A DNA stretch of 16,957 bases, from the NCBI GenBank assembly GCA_012963185.1, contig DTWD01000404.1:1-16957 (forward strand), written 5' to 3'. The DNA comes from Acidobacteriota bacterium. Its GTDB lineage: Bacteria; Acidobacteriota; Vicinamibacteria; Vicinamibacterales; UBA8438. The position numbers and the translations under genes were made by a program. The notes beneath the pieces were generated by a model. That model was not told where the DNA came from, ran no database searches, and was given only the letters and a program-made list of their open reading frames with translations. Of this stretch, positions 1 to 6,762 are shown piece by piece (the first letter of the stretch is position 1; every line of letters starts with the position of its first letter).

Positions 1-1
1 C

Positions 2-340
2 CGAAAGACGTTGGTATTTGATGAGGTCGACGCGGGTGTTGGTGGGATGGCGGCAGATCGTATTGGGCAACGCCTTGGTAGGCTGGGTGAGTATTTTCAG
101 GTTCTGTCGGTGACACATGCCCCGCAAGTAGCTGTTCACGGCACGACCCATTTCTCTGTTCAAAAATCGGTCCAAGCGAATAGAACCGTCACCGGTATTC
201 AAAGATTGAGGCGTGATGAAGACCGCGCGTTGGAGCTATCGCGTTTAATGACTGGCGGGGCAGATTCAATCGGTGTTGACACGGCGATGGCCCTATTAAA
301 GGCAAAGCGAAAGGCGAAAGCGAAAGGCGAAAGTCGGTAG
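2..340 (+). CDS. recN: DNA repair protein RecN, C-terminal fragment (5' end outside window)
   Basis: The frame is open from the first bases of the window and ends in TAG. RecN is an SMC-like ATPase that acts early in double-strand break repair. The visible part is the C-terminal half of the ATPase head: the Walker B segment LVFDEVDAGVGG, followed by the D-loop/H-loop region with QVLSVTHAPQVA, both typical of RecN. About 112 codons are present of the roughly 550 usual for the family, because the gene starts upstream of the window. The tail is a lysine/alanine-rich stretch (KAKRKAKAKGESR) encoded by a 13-bp exact tandem duplication. The stop lies 2 bp before the miaB start, which suggests co-transcription and translational coupling. 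The family call is secure from the Walker B and H-loop context. Confidence 0.93.
   Translation, partial: RKTLVFDEVDAGVGGMAADRIGQRLGRLGEYFQVLSVTHAPQVAVHGTTHFSVQKSVQANRTVTGIQRLRRDEDRALELSRLMTGGADSIGVDTAMALLKAKRKAKAKGESR
307..332 (+). repeat. 13-bp exact tandem duplication at the recN 3' end
   Basis: The unit GCGAAAGGCGAAA occurs twice, at 307-319 and 320-332. Because 13 is not a multiple of three, gain or loss of one unit changes the reading frame of the last recN codons. With one unit removed, the frame would run past the present stop and end at the TGA at 363-365, inside miaB. Confidence 0.9.
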
Positions 341-342
341 CT

Positions 343-1665
343 GTGGGGAAGAGGTATCTTGTTGAAACGTTCGGTTGTCAAATGAATGTTCACGACAGTG
401 AGAGATTATCCGGATTACTCGAGGGGGTTGGGTACCAGCCGACGGAGGATTTGGAGCGGGCCGACCTGCTGATTATTAACACCTGCAGCGTGCGTGAGCG
501 AGCCGCAGAAAAACTCTTCGCGAGACTTGACCGGTTCCGGAATAAGAGTCGGGAGGCGAGGCCAACAATCGCCGTAACTGGCTGCGTTGCGCAGCAAGAA
601 GGCGACAAGATTTTGGAACGTGCGCCTGTGGTTGACGTGATTATCGGAACACAGGCCCTTGAAAAACTTCCACTAGCGATCGAAACCTCGGAGGAAAGCG
701 GATCATTCTATGTAGACATCAATCCCTATGACAATGTTTCGTTCCCCCTTGGAGTGGTGAAACGCAACGATAGTGTTAAGGCATATATCACTATCATCGA
801 AGGCTGTAATGATTTTTGCTCATTCTGTGTTGTACCGTATACGCGTGGCCGAGAAAGGATGCGGCCTGTGGCTGAAATCCTAGAAGAAGCCAAGCGCGTT
901 GGCGCAGACGGACACCGAGAGGTGCACCTGCTCGGTCAAATCGTTAATCATTATCAGGCACCGGACATACCTGACTGTGATTTTTCAGAATTGCTGGAGC
1001 GGTTGCAGCGTGTTCCTAGGATTGATCGCATTCGGTTTGCGAGTCCACACCCAAGGCATGTAAGCCTGCGCATGATAGAAGCAGTTGCAAGGTTGCCGAA
1101 GGTCTGCAAGCATCTGCATCTTCCGGTCCAGTCTGGTTCGACGCGTGTACTTTCTCTTATGCGGCGCCGGCACACTCGTGAACGGTATCTTGCTTTGGTT
1201 GGTGATGTGCGGCGACAGATTCCGAGGATTAATTTGTCGACGGATATGATTGTTGGCTTTCCCGGCGAAACGATTAATGATTTCGAGGAGACGCTAAATC
1301 TTGTGAGGGCTGTTCGTTACCATAATATTTATTCCTTTAAGTACTCAGAACGACCGCAAACTCTCGCTGAACTGAGAATGCCTAACACTGTCTCAGAGGA
1401 AGAGAAATCAAGGCGACTGACTGAGCTCCAGTCGCTTCAAAAGGGCATACAATTGTCGCTTCACCAGCAAATGATTGGTCGGGTTTTCGAAGTTCTTACT
1501 GAGTCAAAAAGTCGACGTCGCGATGGTGAGTATTGCGGACGGACAAGTGGGAACGTAATAGTGAATTTTCCTTCAGCCGAAAATTGCGTGGGCAGTTTTG
1601 TGGGCATTGAAATTATGCGTGCTGGTCCGAATAGCGTCTGGGGGACTCAGGTGGGTCTGAGGTAG
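343..1665 (+). CDS. miaB: tRNA-2-methylthio-N6-dimethylallyladenosine synthase (radical SAM methylthiotransferase MiaB)
   Basis: MiaB adds a methylthio group to C2 of i6A37 in tRNAs reading UNN codons, using two [4Fe-4S] clusters and SAM. The 440-residue length is normal. The three domains are in order. The N-terminal methylthiotransferase domain has cluster cysteines C12 (FGCQMN), C48 (NTCSV) and C81 (TGCVAQ). The radical-SAM domain has C155, C159 and C162 in the CxxxCxxC motif (CNDFCSFC). A C-terminal TRAM-like RNA-binding region lies at about 375-438. PYTRGRER after the SAM cysteines is a family hallmark. The start is GTG, 2 bp after the recN stop. The motif usually LLGQNVN reads LLGQIVN here (I200). 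RimO is the main alternative, but the PYTRGRE context and the UPF0004 cysteine pattern favour MiaB. Confidence 0.95.
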   Translation: MGKRYLVETFGCQMNVHDSERLSGLLEGVGYQPTEDLERADLLIINTCSVRERAAEKLFARLDRFRNKSREARPTIAVTGCVAQQEGDKILERAPVVDVIIGTQALEKLPLAIETSEESGSFYVDINPYDNVSFPLGVVKRNDSVKAYITIIEGCNDFCSFCVVPYTRGRERMRPVAEILEEAKRVGADGHREVHLLGQIVNHYQAPDIPDCDFSELLERLQRVPRIDRIRFASPHPRHVSLRMIEAVARLPKVCKHLHLPVQSGSTRVLSLMRRRHTRERYLALVGDVRRQIPRINLSTDMIVGFPGETINDFEETLNLVRAVRYHNIYSFKYSERPQTLAELRMPNTVSEEEKSRRLTELQSLQKGIQLSLHQQMIGRVFEVLTESKSRRRDGEYCGRTSGNVIVNFPSAENCVGSFVGIEIMRAGPNSVWGTQVGLR

Positions 1666-1678
1666 GCCTAAGCACGGT

Positions 1679-1682
1679 GGAG
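1679..1682 (+). promoter_or_regulatory. Ribosome binding site of the BFN-domain gene
   Basis: GGAG lies 8 nt before the ATG at 1691, in the 25-bp gap after miaB. It supports that ATG as the start. Confidence 0.6.
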
Positions 1683-1690
1683 TAGGGACA

Positions 1691-2176
1691 ATGCAAATAG
1701 AGATGACGATTAAGGGACTGATGGTCGACCCGGTGACAAATATGCCGATCGTCGTTCTTCGGGATGAGAGTGGGGAGCACTCGCTGCCGATATGGGTTGG
1801 CGTCTTTGAGGCCAACGCGATCGCGCTACAGATTGAGAATATAACACCGCCGAGGCCCATGACACATGACCTCCTGCGGAACGTCATTTCGAACTTTAGC
1901 GGGACAGTCGAAAAGGTCGTAATTAGTGAACTCAAGGAGAGTACTTTTTACGCGTTTGTCTATATTCGAATAGGTGAGCAAGTTTCAGTAGTTGACTCCA
2001 GGCCTAGTGATGCAATTGCTTTGGCGCTTCGGGTCGGTGCGCCGATCTTTGCTGAGGAGTCTGTCGTGGAGGATGCAAAGAACGCTGAGTTAAGCCCTGA
2101 TAAGGGCAACACAGAGCGCTTGTCGAAGTGGTTGGAGAACGTAGATCCTGAAGAGTTGGGGAAGTATAAGATGTAG
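1691..2176 (+). CDS. DUF151 / BFN (bifunctional nuclease) domain protein
   Basis: The 161-residue product is almost entirely one DUF151/BFN domain (about 1-135), followed by a short charged tail. Matching features are the start MQIEMTIKGLMVDP, the IVVLRDESGEHSLPIWVG strand pair, and the later VDSRPSDAIALALRVGAPIF segment; the SRPSDAIALA core is the best-conserved part of the family. Plant and archaeal members have been reported to degrade DNA and RNA, and a Thermotoga homologue is a structural model for the fold. The bacterial role is poorly defined. The ATG has a good ribosome binding site and lies 25 bp after miaB, so the gene probably belongs to the recN-miaB transcription unit. A palindrome/terminator follows 7 bp after the stop. 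Family is sure, biochemical function is not. Confidence 0.9.
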   Translation: MQIEMTIKGLMVDPVTNMPIVVLRDESGEHSLPIWVGVFEANAIALQIENITPPRPMTHDLLRNVISNFSGTVEKVVISELKESTFYAFVYIRIGEQVSVVDSRPSDAIALALRVGAPIFAEESVVEDAKNAELSPDKGNTERLSKWLENVDPEELGKYKM

Positions 2177-2183
2177 CGGCTTG

Positions 2184-2225
2184 GCGATTGTCGGCCGGCC
2201 GACAATCGCTTGACCTCTTTTTTTT
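2184..2225 (+). terminator. Perfect 26-bp palindrome followed by a T-run; likely end of the recN-miaB-BFN unit
   Basis: Positions 2184-2209 are a perfect palindrome (arm GCGATTGTCGGCC). As RNA it would fold to a stem of about 11 bp with a four-base CCGG loop. An eight-T run lies at 2218-2225, 8 nt after the stem, which is further than in a textbook intrinsic terminator. A dyad operator site is an alternative. Confidence 0.7.
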
Positions 2226-2290
2226 AGTGTTTTTGGGCTGTTTATTTTGTCTGATTGTCCTGTTTTTATTTCGTTGGACCTATTGAATTC

Positions 2291-2319
2291 TTGACAGACC
2301 CAAAACGCATTTCTACAAT
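2291..2319 (+). promoter_or_regulatory. Sigma-70 type promoter of parAB
   Basis: TTGACA at 2291-2296 and TACAAT at 2314-2319 are separated by 17 bp, matching the consensus at 11 of 12 positions. The predicted transcription start is near A2326. This places a 20-codon leader ORF (ATG 2333) almost at the 5' end of the mRNA and the parA ATG about 66 nt downstream. Confidence 0.8.
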
Positions 2320-2332
2320 ACGCGCAATCCTC

Positions 2333-2395
2333 ATGGTTGCGGCTTGTTCTGATCTTTTCCTGAATGATCTCTCTTCATCGCAGTGCAGTTCATGA
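2333..2395 (+). CDS. Possible 20-codon leader ORF overlapping the parA start
   Basis: ATG at 2333 opens a 20-codon frame that ends with TGA at 2393-2395. This forms an ATGA overlap with the parA ATG at 2392-2394. Neither candidate parA start has a recognisable Shine-Dalgarno sequence, so parA may be translated by reinitiation after this leader. The peptide has no recognisable motif (it contains Cys-Ser, Ser-Ser-Ser and FLND segments). It begins only about 7 nt after the predicted transcription start, so it would itself be nearly leaderless. The overlap could be chance; no codon-use evidence is possible at this length. Confidence 0.3.
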   Translation: MVAACSDLFLNDLSSSQCSS

Positions 2396-3147
2396 TTGTC
2401 GCCATTGCTAATCAGAAGGGTGGCGTTGGTAAGACGACCACTGCGATCAATCTCGCAGCGGCCTTGGCGCTTCGAGGAAAGTCAACTCTGTTGATTGATC
2501 TTGACCCGCAGGGTAACAGCACGCTGTCCTGTATTGAGCGGCAAGATATTAGCCGGACTATCTACGATGCGATTGTCGATCCGGCATGTCCGATGTCTGA
2601 TGTGATCCGGCCTTCGAGCCAGGAACGCCTGTCTGTCGCGCCGGCTCGGATTGCTCTTGCGAAGCTCGAGTCCCGACTTGTTGGCGAGATAGATGCGCAC
2701 TTCCGATTGAAGGACCGTTTGAGTTCATTGAAGAAAGAGTTTCCAAATATTGTTATTGATTGTCCGCCGACGCTCGGGCTTTTAACTGTGAATGCATTGG
2801 TTGCAGCAACTCATCTGTTGATTCCAATACAGGCGTCTTACTTTGCGCTTGAGGGTACGGACGATTTACTTGAGACCATTGAGAAGGTTCGCGGTCGTGC
2901 AAATCCGAATCTCCGTATTTTGGGAGTTTTGATCACGATGATGGATAAGCGGACATCGATAGCTAGAGATATAAAGAGGCAGATACGGAAGGTGTTTGGG
3001 CAGAAGGTATTCCGTACTGTTATTTCGAAAAACGTCCGGTTGGAAGAGAGCCCGGCGTACCGGGAGTCTATATTTAGTTTTGCTCCAGATTCTAAGGGAG
3101 CTGCTGATTATTACAGTCTGTGCGAGGAGGTGATGGACCGTGCCTAG
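2392..3147 (+). CDS. parA: Chromosome-partitioning ATPase ParA (Soj)
   Basis: ParA is a deviant-Walker ATPase that forms an ATP-dependent gradient on the nucleoid and, with ParB, segregates origin-proximal DNA. With the ATG at 2392 the product is 251 residues. KGGVGKTT at 9-16 is the deviant Walker A with the signature lysine K9. LLIDLDPQGNST follows as the switch region, then VIDCPPTLGLLTVNAL as Walker B. There is no N-terminal HTH extension, so it is the short chromosomal (Soj) class, not a P1-type plasmid ParA. An in-frame GTG at 2383 would add three residues; I prefer the ATG because the protein then begins MIVAIANQKGG, like most homologues, and overlaps the leader stop. The end overlaps parB by 8 bp. 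Confidence 0.95.
   Translation: MIVAIANQKGGVGKTTTAINLAAALALRGKSTLLIDLDPQGNSTLSCIERQDISRTIYDAIVDPACPMSDVIRPSSQERLSVAPARIALAKLESRLVGEIDAHFRLKDRLSSLKKEFPNIVIDCPPTLGLLTVNALVAATHLLIPIQASYFALEGTDDLLETIEKVRGRANPNLRILGVLITMMDKRTSIARDIKRQIRKVFGQKVFRTVISKNVRLEESPAYRESIFSFAPDSKGAADYYSLCEEVMDRA
3125..3130 (+). promoter_or_regulatory. Strong ribosome binding site of parB
   Basis: AGGAGG inside the parA 3' end lies 9 nt before the GTG at 3140. It fixes GTG 3140 as the parB start and makes translational coupling to parA likely. Confidence 0.8.
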
Positions 3148-3967
3148 GAGAGGTCTCCCGCAGAATATGAAGATGCGCCACGATGAACATTACGTAGAGA
3201 CCCTGACGGCTTCTTCTGGTGCTCCTGTTGGGCGTTTGATTTCTATTGAGCAGGTAGATCCGAATCCTGATCAGCCGCGACAAGTCATGGGCGATCTATC
3301 AGAATTAATGGCGTCTATTGCAGAGAAGGGCGTGATTGAACCATTAATTGTTCGGCAGCAGGGGGCGAGGTTTCAGATTATTGCAGGAGAGAGGCGCTAT
3401 CAGGCGTCTGTCCGTGTAGGCTTGACAGAGGTCCCTGTTGTTATCAGGAATGCTGACGATTCGGAAGTTATTGAGCTTGCACTCATAGAGAATATTCAGC
3501 GCAAAGAGCTGAGCGCTTTTGAGGAGTCCGAGGCATTGTTCATGTTGGCCGATCGGTATCGCCATACTCATGAACAGTTGGCGCGCAGGCTCGGCAAATC
3601 CAGGTCAACCATTACGGAATCTCTGAACCTGCATTCCATGCCTAATGAGGTGAAAAGTCTTTGTCGTTTAGCTGACATAACATCGAAATCACTGCTTCTG
3701 GAGATTCTCAGGCAAGGAGATTCAAAGAAGATGGTTGCCCTTGTTGAGAAGCTAACCCGGAGTGGTGCCGTAACACGTGCTATGGCACGGCAGGTCTCGG
3801 CCGCGACTAAGGGACGTTCTTCGAAGGCAAGGCCTTTTGTTTATAGCTTTAAGGCGCCAAGTAAGGCTTTTAATATGCGACTTACGTTTCGGAAGTCTAG
3901 AGTTCGTCGAGAAGAACTTATTGAGACTCTGGAGGGCATAGTTCGTGACCTGCGGAAAGATAGTTGA
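3140..3967 (+). CDS. parB: Chromosome-partitioning CTPase/DNA-binding protein ParB (Spo0J)
   Basis: ParB binds centromere-like parS sites, closes as a CTP-dependent clamp, spreads, and stimulates ParA. The 275-residue length fits. A variable N-terminal stretch (about 1-30) contains no clear arginine ParA-stimulating motif beyond PRRGL at 2-6, which probably serves. The ParB/Srx domain (about 32-125) has IDPNPDQPR-like residues at 39-47, the CTP-binding GERRY at 83-87 and ENIQR at 117-121. The helix-turn-helix at about 144-165 (HEQLARRLGKSRSTITE) reads parS. The C-terminal helix at about 255-275 should dimerise. The start is GTG, preceded by AGGAGG. No parS-like 16-mer (TGTTTCACGTGAAACA or near) was seen in the window. 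The pair sits between a BFN gene and lptFG, not beside mnmG/rsmG. Confidence 0.95.
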   Translation: MPRRGLPQNMKMRHDEHYVETLTASSGAPVGRLISIEQVDPNPDQPRQVMGDLSELMASIAEKGVIEPLIVRQQGARFQIIAGERRYQASVRVGLTEVPVVIRNADDSEVIELALIENIQRKELSAFEESEALFMLADRYRHTHEQLARRLGKSRSTITESLNLHSMPNEVKSLCRLADITSKSLLLEILRQGDSKKMVALVEKLTRSGAVTRAMARQVSAATKGRSSKARPFVYSFKAPSKAFNMRLTFRKSRVRREELIETLEGIVRDLRKDS

Positions 3968-4184
3968 TCTGTCCGCGTAAAGGGTCACATAACATACGTT
4001 ATCAGACCCAATATTAATACGTTGGGTGTTGGGTCCTTCTCGTATGTCGATTCATTGAAATGAAATAAACAGCAAGTCCGGGCTTTATGCCCCTCCCCGT
4101 AATTTTCTGATTGGGAGTGGTTTTATCTCCAATCGGTTACTCAGGTACTCAGGATTCGCCGATAATTAAAAGTAGAGCTCGAGC
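3968..4184 (+). promoter_or_regulatory. Leader of lptFG with competing inverted repeats; no clear promoter
   Basis: No gene is seen in this 217-bp gap. GACCC at 4005-4009 can pair upstream with GGGTC at 3982-3986 (closing a stem that continues ATAAC/GTTAT around an ATAC loop) or downstream with GGGTC at 4031-4035, but not both. Likewise GGGAG at 4113-4117 can pair with CTCCC at 4093-4097 or take part in the hairpin 4109-4134 (GATTGG..AG with CTCCAATC, one bulged G). A small GGGC/GCCC hairpin is at 4080-4092, and TTCATT/AATGAA arms are at 4051-4064. No strong T-run follows any stem, so none is a clear terminator for parAB. An 8-bp tandem repeat lies at 4138-4153. Confidence 0.45.
4138..4153 (+). 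repeat. 8-bp tandem repeat TACTCAGG x2
   Basis: TACTCAGG occurs at 4138-4145 and again directly at 4146-4153, about 32 bp before the lptFG start. It may be replication slippage or a short binding site; the function is unknown. Confidence 0.85.
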
Positions 4185-6497
4185 TTGAACATTATTCATC
4201 GATACATCATTCGCGAAGTCATACCGCCATTCGGTCTGAGTCTGGTGGTACTTACATTTCTTTTGATGTTGCCGCCGATTATGGAAGTGGCGGAAGACTT
4301 GATTGCGAAGGGAGTGGACGGCTTTACGATCATTCGAATGATGCTCACGTTGCTTCCGCAAGGACTCGGTGTGACGATTCCGATGGCCATGCTGGTTGGC
4401 ATACTGATGGGCATGGGCCGGCTTTCCGGTGATCGGGAAACGGTTGCAATGCAGGCGTGCGGGATTAGTATTTCCAGGATTCTTGCACCTGTCATGGTGT
4501 TGGCCACGATGGGAGCGGCAGTTACGTGCTACATCCTGGTTGTGTCGCTGCCGGATGCGAATCAAGCGTTCCGAGACCTTAGCTACACAACCATCGCAAA
4601 TCGCGCCGAAGGCGAAGTAAGGCCAAGAGTTTTCCATGATGATTTTCCGAACGTCATGCTCTATGCGCAAGAGGTTGCTTTAGATGGTAGCGGCTGGGCA
4701 CAGGTGTTTCTAGCTGACACGTCTAAGGCCGACCAACCTACTGTCTATCTTGCGGAGCGAGGTCGCGTAGCGATTGATCGTGAAAATAGAACAATAGATG
4801 TTGTGCTTGAACATGGCACTGGTCATCGCAGTGATCCATCGGTGCCTGGAGAGTACGAGGTTCACGAATTTGAAGAGTTGGTCATCGGCTTGAATGCTGA
4901 AACCGCATTTCCTCGGTCGGGGCCTCAACGGGGCCTTGCTGAATTGACTATTCCCCAACTGGAGACTGAGGCCGCGACGATGGCGTCAATGGGTCAATCG
5001 GCCCATCAACCCATTATGCATATTCACCGGAAATTTTCGATTCCGTTCGCGTGTCTGGTCTTTGCCTTGCTCGGTGTTGGCTTTGGTGTGACTAGTCGAA
5101 AAGACGGGCGACTCGCTAGTTTTGCGCTTGGGATAGGCGTCATTTTTGCTTATTACGTGGTGATGTATACGAGTGAAGCGATGGCTAAGGGGCAGCTGGT
5201 CTCACCACATCTTGCAATGTGGATTCCGAATGTCTTACTCGGATTTGCCGGGATGCTGCTCATTGTCTGGCGTTCTCGGTCCGTTGAGCGTCGTTTTAGA
5301 TTTCCGTTTCTCTCCCAGCGGGATCCACACCGTATTGATGTCGACGATGAACAGAGCGACGACGTCGGTAGAGGCACTGCCCCGCTGGTCGAACTATCGC
5401 CTGGTAAGGTTTTCGGCGTTAAATTGCTCGACTGGTATGTCACGAGGTTTTATCTGACATGGGTTTTCTTGGCGTTTGTAGGTTTACTTGGAATTTTCTA
5501 TATTTCGACCTTCATCGACTTGTCAGACAAACTTTTTAAAGGACAGACGACCGGCCTGATATTGCTTGAATACTTTTGGTACGCGACACCGCAGTTTATG
5601 TACTACGTATTGCCGATCTCTGCATTAGTCTCGACCCTGATCACGGTAGGAGCGCTCACAAAAACCAGTGAACTGACCGTGATGAAAGCTTGTGGGATAA
5701 GTCTGTATCGGATGGCGTTTCCAATATTTATGTTTAGTCTTGCCTGGAGCGGTTGTCTTTTTCTGATGAGTGAAACCTTTCTTTCGGAATCGAATCGTCG
5801 GGCAGGTGATTTGAATCACGTTATTCGAACCGGCCTTAATCAAACGGTTGATGTTCTTAATCGAAAATGGCTTGTTACCGAAACTGGGGATATCTATCAC
5901 TATCTCAACTTCGATCCCGATGAAGAACGCCTAATGAATTTATCTGTGTACGAATTTAGTGACGATGCCTGGTCACTGGATCGGCGGACATATGCTGCTG
6001 CCGCAGCATATCGAAGTGACTGGGAAGGAGAAAACGTCTGGACTCGGGATTTTGATCTAGCAGCTAATACGACGAGCTACGAAATGGCGCCGCATCAAAC
6101 GTTGGCGTTTCTGTCGCCGCCAGATTTTTTTGTTGCGGAGGCGCCTGAAGCGGATCTGATGAGTTATCAGGAACTTTCCGATTATATCGTTGATCTTAGT
6201 GAGAGAGGGTTCGATGTTGTAAGTCTCGTTGTGGATTTACATCGAAAAGTCTCATTTCCATTCGTTACTTTTATTCTTACGCTGATCGCGGTTCCGTTTG
6301 CGGTGACTACTGGTCCGAGGGGCGCGCTGTATGGTGTTGGTGTTGGGATAGGGATTGCGTTTAGCTATTGGATTATCTTGAGTGTATTCGGTGCGTTTGG
6401 TAGTGCAGGCGTTTTGGCTCCAGCTCTTGCTGCGTGGGCTCCGAATCTTTTATTCGGAGCATCGGCGGGTTATTTTCTACTGACTGTCAGGACTTAA
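4185..6497 (+). CDS. Fused LPS-export permease LptF-LptG (two YjgP/YjgQ domains in one chain)
   Basis: LptF and LptG normally form a heterodimeric inner-membrane permease that, with the LptB ATPase, extracts lipopolysaccharide for transport by LptC-A-DE. Here one 770-residue chain holds both. The first YjgP/YjgQ domain (about 1-365) starts IIHRYIIREVIPPF, has three N-terminal membrane helices, the cytoplasmic coupling segment MQACGISISRI, a periplasmic beta domain (about 125-265) and three more helices ending near LLGFAGMLLIVW. A charged linker at about 366-405 (DVDDEQSDDVGRG) follows. The second domain (about 406-770) repeats the layout: LLDWYVTRFYLTWVF, the coupling segment MKACGISLYRM, a periplasmic part and terminal helices. 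The start is TTG 4185: an in-frame stop at 4173 excludes anything further upstream, and the conserved N-terminus begins there. The Shine-Dalgarno is weak. Partner lptB/C/A genes are not in the window. Confidence 0.93.
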   Translation: MNIIHRYIIREVIPPFGLSLVVLTFLLMLPPIMEVAEDLIAKGVDGFTIIRMMLTLLPQGLGVTIPMAMLVGILMGMGRLSGDRETVAMQACGISISRILAPVMVLATMGAAVTCYILVVSLPDANQAFRDLSYTTIANRAEGEVRPRVFHDDFPNVMLYAQEVALDGSGWAQVFLADTSKADQPTVYLAERGRVAIDRENRTIDVVLEHGTGHRSDPSVPGEYEVHEFEELVIGLNAETAFPRSGPQRGLAELTIPQLETEAATMASMGQSAHQPIMHIHRKFSIPFACLVFALLGVGFGVTSRKDGRLASFALGIGVIFAYYVVMYTSEAMAKGQLVSPHLAMWIPNVLLGFAGMLLIVWRSRSVERRFRFPFLSQRDPHRIDVDDEQSDDVGRGTAPLVELSPGKVFGVKLLDWYVTRFYLTWVFLAFVGLLGIFYISTFIDLSDKLFKGQTTGLILLEYFWYATPQFMYYVLPISALVSTLITVGALTKTSELTVMKACGISLYRMAFPIFMFSLAWSGCLFLMSETFLSESNRRAGDLNHVIRTGLNQTVDVLNRKWLVTETGDIYHYLNFDPDEERLMNLSVYEFSDDAWSLDRRTYAAAAAYRSDWEGENVWTRDFDLAANTTSYEMAPHQTLAFLSPPDFFVAEAPEADLMSYQELSDYIVDLSERGFDVVSLVVDLHRKVSFPFVTFILTLIAVPFAVTTGPRGALYGVGVGIGIAFSYWIILSVFGAFGSAGVLAPALAAWAPNLLFGASAGYFLLTVRT

Positions 6498-6762
6498 TTT
6501 ATTTGGAGTGGCACTTACCTGCCACGAATACAATCGAGTTTTGCTCACGGCGACGGGTAATTGCTCTTCGAATGTTTTCCAAAAAACATGCCCGTTTAAA
6601 TTGGCTGGGGCATTGGTGGAAAAAAGAAATGAAAATTACAAAACTGGGATCAGCAACTGTAATCATTGCTGAGTTTTTCGAGAAAGCCTGATGTTTATCG
6701 GATCGATATTCCTACGTTGTTAAATTCGCTACAGGTCTGAGACCAAATCCCAAATTGGAGAT
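6498..6762. other. Convergent intergenic region with small hairpins, no gene seen
   Basis: This lies between the stops of lptFG (+) and the PHP gene (-). Three inverted repeats are visible: GTGGCA/TGCCAC at 6508-6525 with a six-base loop just after lptFG; ATGTTTT/AAAACAT at 6572-6589 with a CCAA loop; and GGTCT/AGACC at 6734-6744, followed by an AATC-CCAA/TTGG-AGATT stem at about 6747-6764 reaching the PHP stop. One or more probably serve as terminators, but none has a classical GC stem plus T-run. An 85-codon frame running from inside lptFG to 6691 has no protein-like features. Confidence 0.5.

Noticed and set aside
4149..4670. 173-codon open frame on the minus strand opposite lptFG
   Set aside because: It is antisense to the conserved first YjgP/YjgQ domain and its translation is His/Arg/Asn-rich low-complexity without family features.
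6434..6691. 85-codon + strand frame from the end of lptFG into the gap
   Set aside because: It overlaps lptFG in another frame, has no ribosome binding site and no protein-like pattern.
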